A stretch of DNA of 64,000 bases, taken from the NCBI RefSeq assembly GCF_900324465.2, contig NC_046616.1, positions 11,558,547 to 11,622,546 on the forward strand. The letters are read 5' to 3'. A program made the translations under genes and the position numbers. This DNA comes from Anabas testudineus. Taxonomy: Eukaryota; Chordata; Actinopteri; Anabantiformes; Anabantidae. Shown in pieces: positions 52,144-63,438 of this stretch; the first letter of the stretch is position 1, and each line of letters opens with the position of its first letter. The notes below the pieces were generated by a model that searched no databases, was not told the origin of the DNA, and saw nothing but the letters and a program-made list of their open reading frames with translations.

Positions 52144-53992
52144 CTACAGCTCATTGCGGAGAAGGTAGCGGTGGTTGGGCTTCAGGTCAACCTCTACAGG
52201 AAAATGATCACTCACCTCGAGAGCCTAAGGAGCCATCAGAAGAACAGAATTAATGTCATGTTAAGTGTAAAACTGATATAATATAATAATTTTAACAAGT
52301 TTACCTCCTCCTCGGTGAGATGGAAATTCTCTTTAAAGTTGAATGGTCGAGCTGAACCTGGTACTACACTGGAAATGATCTCACGTCCATGAACAATGAT
52401 CCTGTTTCAAAATGTAAACATCATATTGTTTACATCATATCATAACCTTGAGCGGCATCTGCAGAAATAAAGAACTTAGTAGTATTTAGTGTCGCTTATG
52501 CAGTCGCTGACCTGTCGTAGGCACAGTGCGTCTTCTCCCGGACAGTCGTGTCCTGCTCATCACCAATCAGCCAGTGGAATTTGGGGTCAGTCCTCAAACG
52601 CACAGCTCTCCAACCCTTGATGGTGACGTAGCTGCAGCCAGCATTGAGGTCCCCTAAGATCATCACATTCTACGCGAATGAAGAAGACAAAAAGGGGAAG
52701 TTCAACAGATTGAAATTCATCACAAATTTCATCATAGGTTTGCGAGAGAAACAGTCGATCTGAAAATAACGGATAAAAATCAGCAAAAATGAGTTTGGTG
52801 CAGTGGTTAGTACTGTCCCCTCACAGCGTCAAGGACCCGGCTGTGAGTGTGAAGGTTTGTCTGTATCTGTATGTCGTCCCCTTGACAGACTGGCGACCTG
52901 TCCAGGGTGCACCCTGCCTGTCGCCCTGTGTCACCTGGAATTGACTCCCGCACCCCTTAACAGGAAAAGCAGATATGATGGTGTTTGTGATAAAGTTTGA
53001 CCTACGTCAGTCTTCCACTTCTTGTAAATGCCTTTGAAGACGGTGTACAGTTCATCAATCTCCTTCATGGCAGTTTTTGGACAGGTGTGCTGCCCAACCA
53101 GGACAAAATCCTTCACCACTGGGACAAAACAGACACAATACAAAGGCTGTAATGAAGGTGTTAACTGTAAAGTCAATGAATTCTCATCTACTCGACTTAT
53201 GATGAGCCACGACAACTGGACTCCTTCCTTGTTAGTTTTACTAACTAATTTAGCGTTTTTCATTTCAGCTTACGTGTTGTAGGGGAGTGAAAGTGGACGA
53301 TGAAAGGCTCTCTGGAGAAAACGTCTGTTTCATTGGTGCCCTCTCCTTCTAGTTTGTGATACTGATAATGATCTTTGACCTTCAGCATGTTGTTTCTGGA
53401 GACCATAAAATACAAGCACTAAAGCACACTGAGGACGTCACCTTGAACCGACCATTAACGGGACCATGTCTGATAAACAGCACACCCTACCTGTAAATGT
53501 AGACATACTGTTCCTTGTAGGTTTTCCTCCCGAGTCTTTCACTTTTCACATAGGAATATGAGTTGGATTTGTCAAATCTGTTCACAACATGAAGAAGATA
53601 CGTTTAAAGTTGGTGCTGATGTGGTAGATGAATCACCAGATGTTTCCATGATGTGCAGATGCTGAAACTTGTACCTGTTGAGAGCCTTCACCAATGCTTG
53701 TACTGCTTCTCCTTTAGAGTCTCTGACCTCTTGAATCAGACACAAGTCACAGCGAGAAAGGACCTTAAAGCAAACAAACAACAACAACAACAAAGATTAA
53801 TCAGTGCTTTTTATGTTGCACATTCATCAGAGTTCACAAACAGCACAGTACCTTCAACAGAATCCCCATGACCTTCTTGTTGTTCGCCTTCGATTCACCA
53901 AAACTCTGGACATTAAAAGCGCAGATCTTCAGGGAAGATGTGATGTTCAACACACACAACCCGGCAGCGAACAGCAGAACTGCAGTCCTCAT
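52144..53992 (-). CDS. dnase1l1: Secreted DNase I-family endonuclease (DNASE1L1/DNASE1L3-like)
   Basis: Eight minus-strand exons (53992-53852, 53763-53675, 53577-53491, 53395-53274, 53118-53006, 52669-52512, 52401-52305, 52224-52144) sum to 888 nt, 295 residues. It is a divalent-cation-dependent endonuclease acting on extracellular or lysosomal DNA. A signal peptide (1-20, MRTAVLLFAAGLCVL...) precedes LKICAFNVQSFGESK. Expected active-site residues are present: Glu59 in QEVRD, Glu135 in REPF, His157 in QHTCP, Asp191/Asn193 in GDLNAG, and His276 in SDHFPVE. The sequence mixes DNASE1L3 traits (SFGESK, LGRKTYKEQY, RLRTDP) with DNASE1L1 traits (NRFD, YVYIYR, FHWLIGD). The symbol is provisional and leans on the emd neighbour, as in human Xq28. 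It ends RNEL, a KDEL-like signal. An acceptor-like site at 54011 suggests an upstream noncoding exon. Confidence 0.9.
52793..52983 (+). mobile_element. Truncated tRNA-type SINE in a DNase intron
   Basis: The left part resembles a tRNA A-box region (TGGTGCAGTGGTTAGTACTG, then CCTCACAGC). The right part is the common teleost tail GACTGGCGACCTGTCCAGGG with CACCCTGCCTGTCGCCC and an end like AACAGGAAAAGCAGATATGA. The middle, including the B-box region, appears deleted. It lies antisense in the DNase intron between 53005 and 52670. Identification is from memory of fish SINE-like repeats, not a search. Confidence 0.7.
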
Positions 53993-55607
53993 CTCACAAA
54001 GGATTATAGCTCTGTAAGCGAAGCAGAGTTTGGCAAGATCCCCTTTGTTGTTAATGTTGTGAAATGTGTTACAAAAACCTGCAGCCACAGTAACTACCAC
54101 ACTAGAGCCCCCTACCTTCACTGCCAGCTTCACCCGCTTCATCAGGAGACTGAGCTCCGTCCAGCAAAGATCCATCAATTCAGTGACCTGAGGTTTATTT
54201 GGGGAACATACAGGTGAACGTGGGTGAAAGCCAGGAGCTGCAGATCTGTGTGGTGGATGTGCTGTGTCAGTGCCTGATGAGAATGGAGCTTTATCTGGAA
54301 CAGTGAAAACCACTGAATACAATGAACAAAGGCTCTATCCCACTCAGAAAGTTCAGCTTTGACTGTGTTTTGTCTCTAAGTTTGAGCGTAATCAGAGAAT
54401 AGACGGTGACGTCTGTCGGCTTCATGAACATTTGTGTAGAGTTCAGCACAGATACGAGCAGCTGGTAGTTACCACACAGTGCCGTCACATCACTGACGCA
54501 TCACTGGACTCTGGTGCAGTGGCTGTGATGTTGTTACCTCACCATGTGTTAGTTACAGAAAAAATAATGGTATTAATACCTCAGACTACTAACCTGTTTT
54601 ATTTATTTCTCTTATTTTTGCACTGAAATATTTTTTCAGTCATGAGTGGTATGATCTAGTGCAGGAGTGGCTGTAATATTAATAATAACACAAATACAAA
54701 AGTAATACGATTATACAACAATAAAATATATATTATAAATCAAAAGCAGTTTTCCTTCTAAAGCTGCTCTACTCATTAATGCGTTTCCATGTGTACATTA
54801 ACAGCTAAAATGTCTTTTTGACTAGGATATCTTAACCACGGGAGAATAAAGTTACAAATAATACATTAATGACATTCAGAAACCAACATTGTGTTTTTTA
54901 TGAGCAATATGATGTAACCAACTACTTAATTGCGCTCATTTTTATATATAATTTCAACTAAAGGCAGTCTCACAAAGATTTAACAGTTTATAAGGAAACG
55001 TGACACCAACATTAGTTAGAAACAGTACATTTTTTATTTATTTATTTTCCATATAAACACTAAACAGCTGTTTATTTGTGTGCTTAGTCTCTCTATTGAT
55101 GCCTTTCATGCTAAATCTAAATCAACTCCCCTCCTACTCAGGTACTGATGTCATTCCTTCACCACAAGAGCTGAAAGCATTACTCTGATTTCTTATCTTG
55201 TATGTTTGATTTGGCTTTTTTTTTTTTTTTTGGTGCTGTTGACAAAACAAGCTGTTACAGTAAAACTGGTCCATTCTCCTAACTATACTGTTAATATTAT
55301 CAACTCACAGCTCATTAAAAGGCCATTAATATCAATCAAGTTATGAGCTAACAGTGCTCTAATGTGTTTTCCCTGTTACAAACGTGGTGTTTTTTCACAC
55401 TGTATATGTCAGCTTGTATTTGAACTATCTGCACACATGTACAGTCAGTGCTGTACCGATGTACTATTATATCACATCACATACAGTTACAAATGTAAAA
55501 CCATATAAAATACAAACATATTCATTAACTATTTCCTACAAAGGTCTTATTTTAAAACAAAAGCATAAACAGCAAAAATAATAATAATATTCTTCAGCAG
55601 TTAGTTT
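53993..55607. other. DNase promoter side and spacer to traf3ip3
   Basis: This stretch holds the leader of the DNase gene (54000-54012) and a segment at 54,110-54,310 that is open on both strands and bordered by splice-like sites (see findings). Beyond that, AT-rich sequence runs to the traf3ip3 3' end, with a T-rich tract at 55,218-55,231. No gene is supported. Confidence 0.45.
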
Positions 55608-58600
55608 TCATATTGGTCTAAAACAGCCTGAGTGTTGAGGAGAGGCCATTTCCATGAGATAGTCTTCGATACGGGTCTCTATGTCTGAGTACAGGTCTTC
55701 AACTTGCTCCCTGAAAGGAGGATGTCGCATCCACAACATGACAACCCCGGCCACAGCGAGGAGTATGAGGAAGAAGACACACACCTTCAACCAGGAGCCG
55801 CACAGCCTCTAAACACAGAAGGAAAAAATGTTGTATTACAGTATATAAAAGCTTATTGTTCACTACAGCAATCACTGATTTAACAAGAGTATAAAAGACA
55901 TATTGGCACAGAAAGTGCCTCATGTTTGTTGGCTGACATGAGTACAAACAAGACTATTTGACTATAGCAAGGATGTTAGGTCACAATTCCCCAAACACAG
56001 TCACACCGCTCACCGTTCTTCTCCGCCGGTGGCTGAGTTGCCGGAGTTCATCCCTGCACTGCGTCAGACGGGCCTGGCTGGACTGACACTCCTGCTCCAT
56101 GGCATGCAGCTCTGTCTGCAGCTCCTCACACTGAGCACACACACACATACACACACGCGAAACATATGAAGACTGTATTTAGCAATTTGCAACAGAAATT
56201 CAATTTGTAAATGTTTCCAGAAATGAGGACATCTGCATCTTGATGAAACATTTTTTAAGGCATATTTCATTTTCATTTGAAATACACTAGCAATGCATTT
56301 GTAATACATTTTGAAAAGAACTATGAAGTTAAACAGGAAAAAATGTACGATTTTGTTAATGACGGAAAGTCTGAATTTAACTTTTCAACAATAACACATG
56401 ATTCAAATTCATATTGAACCATATTTCTAAACATAAAAATGTTCTTTAGAAACATTATGCATCTACCTCTGCTTAACAAATTGTAGTCGGGGATTAACAG
56501 TTACTTTGAAACACTGAATTGCAATTATGGCTTTTGTGGCAGTGTTACGCCCCCTCCTTGGGAGGTCAACATATGAGTGAAGGCCTGTTCCCTCCTTGGC
56601 CCCTAAACCAAAGTCTTAATGCCAAATTTGCAACCAATTGAACTGTTGGGACTGTCAGGACTGTTGGGAAGCAGCAGTTTAAAAAGTGAATCTGTTCAGA
56701 TAAATAAAATATAAATAAAATATGTGAAGTGAACTGTGTCATTCATGATATCCCCCGTTTACCTCTTTCTCCTTGAGGCAGAGTTTCTCCTGAGTAAGAC
56801 GGAGCTGCTCCTCCACCTGAGGGTCTCTCCTCACTGTCAGTTGTGGCTCTACTTCCTGTGACGTCAAACACTCCTGTATCACGAAGTCCTGGCTCTCGTT
56901 GGTGCCATCTAGGAAACAGAAAGCACATCCATGTTGTCTTTGCACAATTTTAAAGATAAACCTGTGTTTAGAAAGAATAAAGAACAGAATCAAGAATAAA
57001 AGCCACACAGTAGCTCTGAGGTCCGAGTCTCACCTCTAAGGTTCTGGATTTCTTCTCTTAAAATCTGGTTGTCCTCCTCCAGCAGGCAAATGTTGTACTG
57101 CAGCTCCTGTTTGTCTTGCCTTAGTGACAGAACCTCCTCCCCCAGCTCAGTCTCTCTGGCCCTGGACAGCTGCACAAAACACACACACACACGTTTTTCA
57201 GTGCCATCAACAGAAGTGAAAACTGATCATGCACATTACCACAGTATCCTACCTCCACTTGGCTGTGTAGCTGTTGCAGCTGTTCATTGCTGAGTTGCTG
57301 CTTCTCCCTGAGTTGTTCAGAGTTGAGTTTCAGCTCCTCATACAGGCTCTGCCACCTCAGAGTTTCTGCCTTTGATGTGATTAGTGCTGCCTAGTGCCAA
57401 AGATATAAAGTTTCTCAAGGATTCAGGTGCAACACTGACGCAGCTTTAAACCTGACTTTTTGATATGTAAACAGAACATCAGAAAAAATGAATCTATGAC
57501 AATGACGCTATGTCTTTCTCCTCATTCAAATAGAACAATGTGAGTTAAATGTTTGACCTGCAGTGTCTCAGCCATACTGAGAGCCTCCGTTTTCTCTTGT
57601 GTGGCCCTCTGCAGGGAAACCAGAGCCTTCTCTTCATATATAAGTTTCTGTTTCTCCATCTGCATTATCAGTTTTTTCACTCCATCTTTTGGAAACTTCT
57701 GTAAAGACACAACACTGCTGAGTTAAACCAATAATTGCTTACAGGTTGAGTTGCAAAACCACAGAAAAGTACATTTGATAGACTCTGCATAAAAGAGTGA
57801 AAGTATGTAGAGCAGAGCTTGATGTTTTCTGAAGGTGGTTGAATTGTTGCAAAAAGATAAAATTAAAACACATCTCTCAGTGGTTGTTTCTTTACCACCA
57901 GCTGCCGTTCCTACCTGTAGACAGACTTGCAGCTGTGCCTCCAGAGCCTTGATCTTGTTTCTCAGCAGGTCTTCACTGCAGCGAGCCTGTGTGGGTTAGA
58001 AAGGAAATGACTGACTGTCACGCTGTAACTAGCAGATGGAAAATTAATGGTTTATACACCAAAATCTGTGACAACAGGGTCTTTCACATTCTGCACACTG
58101 ATGCACAAAGGGAACTTACAGCATCAGTGAGCATCAAGAAAGATCACAATGTCTGCATGTGCTACAACATTACACTGTTCACTACAGTGTGGAAAATAAC
58201 ATGTCATTAGACTAATGACAACAACAACATACCTGAGTGAGAAACAATTTTCACAGATGAAAAGCATAAATATATAAAGTAAATGAATTTCTAGATCTGC
58301 AGCTGTTCAAACAAACAGGTAAAGGCAATACCAACGTTTTCTTTCATTCATTACAGTAGCCAAAAGAGAACTAATGAGGATGGATAGCATCTATACTAGC
58401 GTCTGCCTGTCACACCCTTCCTGTATAAGAATGACAGCTTGCACTCCTCTGATGCAGTATAGACTAGAGCGGAAGCAGGAAGCTCCAAACCACAAGCTGC
58501 ACAGTCCTTCCTGAGGTAACAGCAGCCATTCACAGAACGTGTGAAACACAAATGTTCAGTTTAACATCAACCAGGGAACCAAACAATGATACAACAACAC

Positions 58601-60290
58601 GGCTGTATTCGACTTGGATGTGCACACAGGCGGAGAGTCTTACTGTCCATATTTTGTTGGAGGAGTTCATGAGGTTTGATGTGCTCTCCTGAAGGGCTGC
58701 CAGCTTCTTCTTCATGGCCTCCTCTCTCCACAGGGCTTCCTGACAAACAGCAGCACAGAGCACAGAATAAAGCTTTAGACAGTCAGCAACTTTCGTCAAG
58801 GTGTTTAAACATCATATTCAGAATCAGCAATGCTACTAAATTTTGAGTGTTGAGTAAAAAAGTTCTCCTAGTAGTAGTACTTATTACTAGTATTATTGGT
58901 ATTACTTATGTGACTGTAATGAACTGTAGCCTGCATGTCAATCTGGTCAACGTTAGCCACCATAAGCTACTGGTCATATCATATATTGTAAGTCTGTATG
59001 TGTACAACCCTGGGTGTGTTTGACACTAGATGTATTTAATTTACTATCACTTATCACTCAGTATGTGTTATTTTACCTGTCAAACATATCATCTCACTTT
59101 AATTTAAAAACACAGCTCAGACTGGGCTTGGAAAAGAAATGGCTGGTTTACCTGCAAGTAGTCCGCTAGCCGCTGGACATCCTATGAGTTGAGAGATGAG
59201 AGACAATAATAACAGTTAAATAAATTCATTTTTAATATCCGATTTTCATGTTTAATTTGCAACAACAGCTTGAAACTCACAGATTCCTTCACAGTGACAA
59301 GGCCAAACCTGCATGTGAGAAAAAAAATCTCATTATAGAGAAATAAAAAACTGATCACAGCTATTAAAATTGGGACTAAATGATTTAATTAGGTTGCTCG
59401 GAGAGGTTAACAGTACATCACACTCACTCTGTTTGCACACCAGCCTCTCGCAGTGTCTTTTTTTGAAGAATATTTTCCGTGTGGACGGACACTTTCTGGT
59501 AAATCCTTTCTGGCTGGAGGAATGTTTTGATACCTGCTCTTTGAGCTTTGGGAGACAGCAATTTTTAGTGTCAAAGACAAAAATGACTAAAATGTTACAT
59601 TAATGACAAGATTTTTACCATTTATGCTATTCTCTCTTCTATCTGTGCTTATTGTTCTGTGCTGGTTTGAGTCCTTTGTCCCTGATGTGGAGGTAGATGC
59701 TTGCTTCTTTGTATGGCCTTTCTCTTGCTTCATCAGTGTTACCTGTTCTGACCACAGTGAAGCCTGAGGAAATGAGAGAGGATGCAGGTGTAACTCTGTG
59801 GAACGGGACTGATAAACTACGTCTCTGGTCATGTAACAATCAAAATTATATTGAAGGATCTGGTATTTACCCATTTGCTGGTGCTGGGAGCATCTGATTT
59901 GCTACTGTTTGGTGTTAAAATCATCACCCGATGTCCATTGGCGGTAAGAGTACTTTGCACATTTGTATGCAGTGTTTCTGATTTGCTGGGTAAATTGCGA
60001 TGTTTCGTTGAAAATGTCTTTGCTGAAGCTTTTGACTTTGTAGACTGGTTTACAGAGTTTGAACCACATAGCTCTGGGCTCACCGACCTCCTCCTCAGAA
60101 ACTCCAGATGCCTCTTTTCTTTCAGTTCATTCTTTATCTGTTTTGTGTTAAGCTCTCTTGTTGGGCTGCGACACGAAGTCACATTGTTACGTCCTCGCAG
60201 GTGTTCATGTTTCTCTGCTCTGATCTCCACTATTCGGTCAAACTCTCTCAGTGGAGAGAGCTGGATTCCACCAACAGCCAGGACGTCCAT
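55608..60290 (-). CDS. traf3ip3: TRAF3-interacting JNK-activating modulator (TRAF3IP3)
   Basis: Thirteen minus-strand exons: 60290-59871, 59763-59619, 59545-59428, 59308-59281, 59181-59152, 58739-58644, 57986-57915, 57698-57558, 57390-57253, 57169-57034, 56908-56763, 56130-56014 and 55808-55608. They sum to 1,788 nt, or 595 residues; human has 551. TRAF3IP3 is a leukocyte coiled-coil adaptor that binds TRAF3, modulates JNK and MAVS signalling, and supports lymphocyte development. Matches to human include NVTSCR near the N-terminus, GVQTE before FGLVTVKESDVQRLADYLQE, and CEELQTELHAMEQE with CRDELRQLS before the anchor. Residues about 250-525 are heptad-rich coiled coil. A transmembrane segment (538-556, VCVFFLILLAVAGVVMLWM) follows RLCGSWLK. 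The tail of about 39 residues after it is longer than the human one. The start is the first ATG after an in-frame stop in the same exon. Confidence 0.92.
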
Positions 60291-62270
60291 GGCAGCACCT
60301 ATGGCTGTTACAGTGCCTCAAGCCTGCAATGACAATATATATTTAGAAAGTGATTATAAGTATTTATAATGGTTAAATTTACCATATGTAAACAAATACA
60401 TTTATATACTGATTAATATAAAATGTTACAAGAGGCTGGAATATCTGGATTTTAAATATTGCAGGTGCTGGATGATGGCTCAAACATTACATCTGAACAA
60501 ACTATGCAATATTTGAAGCCTATAAGTTTCAGACTTCAGTTGGTAAACCGGCTGATTTAAATTCAAAGCAAACACGGCAAGAGGCTGAAATATGCCCTCA
60601 TAGGTGGGTGGTGTACATTTGCATTTCTCAAACACTGTCCTTACATTTTAGCCTTGAGAGTCTTTACCTAAAAAGAAAGTTAGTGATCTGTATCACCAGG
60701 CTGTGGTCCAAATTTATGTGAGCTGTATGCATAAAATAAAGTAATAAGCAAAGACTTAAGAGTTTTTTTTTACATTTAGGGTGCTTGTGTAGCCTGGCAA
60801 TTTCCAGGCAGGTTGTAGTAGCTGCAGTCGTAGCTCTAGAAATACTAGAATAGTAGTAGTAATAGTAGTACTAATAGCAGTAGTAATAGTATGGGTTATG
60901 GTAGATGTTTCAGTTGTTACATTGCTCTTGCATTTAATTAAAAAAAGAGCCTTTAAGTATCAGAGCACCATATCAAAGACAGGCATGGGCCTCAGAACTG
61001 TTGGTTGAGGGCATGGAGGGAAAATGTACAAGACAATGCAAAGATAAAATGCTGCTTAATAGGTATAAACTCATCAAGAAGCTTACCCTCTACGCCATCT
61101 CATTCAGTGGAGCAGACTCTTTAGGAGGTGGTTGAGGAGTCATCCATTTTCTCACTCTTCTGAAATAGTGTCCGGGGTTTTGTCTGCTTCACATGTAGCT
61201 GTTTCTGTTGAGCATAATTTTACAGGAAGTAAAGAGAACCACAGCGTCATATGTTCCTCTATCTCACCAGCCACTCGCATCAAACTGATGCCATACACGG
61301 GTGGGCCCCAAGATTACAGACAGACCCTGCCGTTTCCCCCTGCATGCAGTCTGGGATAAAACACACCATTTGGAAGACGGAGATGAGGAAGTCACTTGGA
61401 AACTGATATTTTTTATTAAGACTAGTGTCAATTCCCAATGAAATGTGTTAAAGTCTTAGCTGTGATGGGGGTATAATAACCTAAATGAAAGTAATAATTA
61501 CAGAAAGTTGAGCAAAAAGGTGAAAGGCTGACTTTGTACCGTTATATAAGATGTAGAACCATAATGTATTTTTGCAGATTACAAATACACAGACACAGAT
61601 GTGAAAAACCCTTACATATATTCACTATGTGATGTGTGACTTACTTACTATATGAATTAGCAAAATAAAAACACATTATCAACAAAGAAAACATGTTCTT
61701 GATTATTCTTTAACTTTTCAGGGATAAGGAGCTACTTTTTTCTCCACTTATTCAAGATTGATCTATTAATGGGATTGAAAAATCTCAATTACTGATCCAC
61801 TTGAGCATCAAAATATATTTTCATGGATCCTATAAAACAGTATAAACTGTTATAAACTGTTGAGGGCTAACACTAGCTTAGCTATCTCACCAGGCTTAAC
61901 AGCTACTTCAACCAGCTCCCCACAGACACAGCAGCTTGATTTTGTACGTTTGAAAATCTGATTTATAATCGGATTCTGGTCGTAACATGATGATTTTACA
62001 GAGCATCATCTGTTTCCTCATTTGCTAGTGAAGTGTATGAAACGTTATGTGTTATTTGCTTTAAGCTAACCGACTTAGCGTACATTTGACTCTATTTGAT
62101 GTCAAGTTGGAGAATCATCGTGCACTTTAAACATGAAGACAGTGGATCTTAGCTTCCTGCATAAACTCCTAACCTCTGTTATTCCCTCTATTAAAGGCTC
62201 AATTACCTCCATTAATCCAAATTCAACTTCAGGACAGTGAGAAATTCTGTTTGTGTACAGCGCCATCTAG
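60291..62270. other. traf3ip3 upstream region
   Basis: A minus-strand splice acceptor (CATTGCAG at about 60326-60333) just upstream of the first coding exon implies at least one 5' noncoding exon further right. A donor-like site (AGAGG/GTAAGC, minus strand) at 61083-61088 is a candidate partner. The plus-strand open frame at 61132-61359 has no recognisable domain. Confidence 0.4.
60843..60893. repeat. Imperfect (AGT)n trinucleotide repeat
   Basis: A degenerate run of AGT/AAT/ACT units, about 50 bp, in the presumed first intron of traf3ip3. Confidence 0.8.
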
Positions 62271-62433
62271 CTGCCGTCTGCTGCAACAACCCTAGAAACG
62301 ACGCGTTATCTTATCGCGATGTTTCAGGCTGAAGTCTCGTGAGTCCGCCATACTTGGGGTTCTTCGCAGAAGGGCACGGAGAGGCAACAAGGGTGCCCGG
62401 TGTAGCGAGAACTTGGCACTTCATCCTTCAAAC
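62271..62433 (+). promoter_or_regulatory. atp5pb: atp5pb promoter and 5' UTR
   Basis: CpG-containing sequence directly upstream of the atp5pb ATG, lacking a TATA box, as expected for a nuclear gene of oxidative phosphorylation. It includes GCGATGTTTC and CCGCCATACTTGG; the CGCCAT part is YY1-like. The transcription start is probably within 62330-62400, which is inference. Confidence 0.5.
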
Positions 62434-63438
62434 ATGCTGTCCAGGCTCGTTTTTGTTTCAGGTATGCAATAATCCAGTTTTAGGGTGACTTTTCATGTCT
62501 CTTACGCGCTATCTTGATTAAACTGTCAAGCGGGAGAAATAGAAGTTGGAAGTGAATGTGAAGCTGAAGGGTAAAGTGAAGGCCGCACATTGAATGAGGC
62601 ATGCTAATGCTAAGTTAGCTAGTCTACAAAGTGAAGAATGTCTACAGAATTAATAGCTAGTTTATTGCATGTAACGTATTGAGACTGCTTTTGAATGCGG
62701 AGCACCTCCTATATTTACGACAGATAGCTAGCTAAGTTAATGAATGCTAGCTAACGATAGCAAACACAAGCTATATTTGCTAACGGCAGCTCTCACGCCT
62801 GTAAATGTCACCTTTTTGACAGCTAGCATCGTTAGTTAAACTATTTAATTAAGGAGAAACAATCCCAGATTTAAGTCCAGCAAAACTATTTGATTGCTTT
62901 CTCTAGTTTTTTATTAGGAGTCCACAACCAGGCATTTGGTAAATATATTGTGCTGTACTGATATAGTACCGTTACTGTTGACTTTTGTCATCGTGTAGTA
63001 AACTTAAACGTATTCACTTGTTAATTTATTAATTGCATTTACCAGAAACTTTAAAAATTTGAATTCATTTTGTCCAATATTTATTCATTCTATTTTCTTT
63101 TCTACTGTTTGCAGCCAGTGCCCTGAAAGGCAGTGGCCCCCTTGGAGCTGGGTATGTATCTTTACAAGTTACTGTTGTTATTAATATTATTACACTTATG
63201 TACTTTTGTTATATTATTTATTTGATGTATAGTACCACTACTATAAGGGCTTTTTCTCTGCAAGCTGTAGTCAACAGTGCTGTTCCCTTCAGTCTTGTCC
63301 AGGCATCTCGCTCCCTGCACACATCATCCCAGAGTCTGGCCCCAGTGCCACCTTTGCCAGAGACGGGAGGCAAAGTCCGCCATGGCATCATTCCCGAGGA
63401 GCTTTTCCAGCTCCTGTACCCCAAAACTGGAGTCACAG
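62434..63438 (+). CDS. atp5pb: ATP synthase peripheral stalk subunit b, 5' part
   Basis: The first three coding exons are 62434-62461, 63115-63151 and 63293-63438; the gene runs off the right edge. The product is subunit b of the mitochondrial F1Fo ATP synthase peripheral stalk. MLSRLVFVSASALKG is a mitochondrial targeting peptide. It is followed by LVQASRSLHT, APVPPLPETGGKVRHG and IPEELFQLLYPKTGVTG, which match the human protein's VPVPPLPEYGGKVRYG and FYPKTGVTGPY-type region. For exon 3, the acceptor CTTCAG/TCTTG at 63292 gives the best alignment. An in-frame alternative (CAACAG/TGCTG, 12 bases upstream of that) would insert four residues. The exon ends at the donor GTCTGT, phase 1. The remaining window is intron. 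Confidence 0.93.
62580..62850. repeat. GCTAGC/GCTAACG motif cluster in atp5pb intron 1
   Basis: Repeated GCTAATGC, AAGTTAGCTAG, AGCTAGCTAAG, GCTAGCTAACGA, TGCTAACGG and TCGTTAGTTA motifs lie just downstream of exon 1. They use the same vocabulary as the clusters at 31.1-31.7 kb and 39.9-40.2 kb. Confidence 0.5.
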
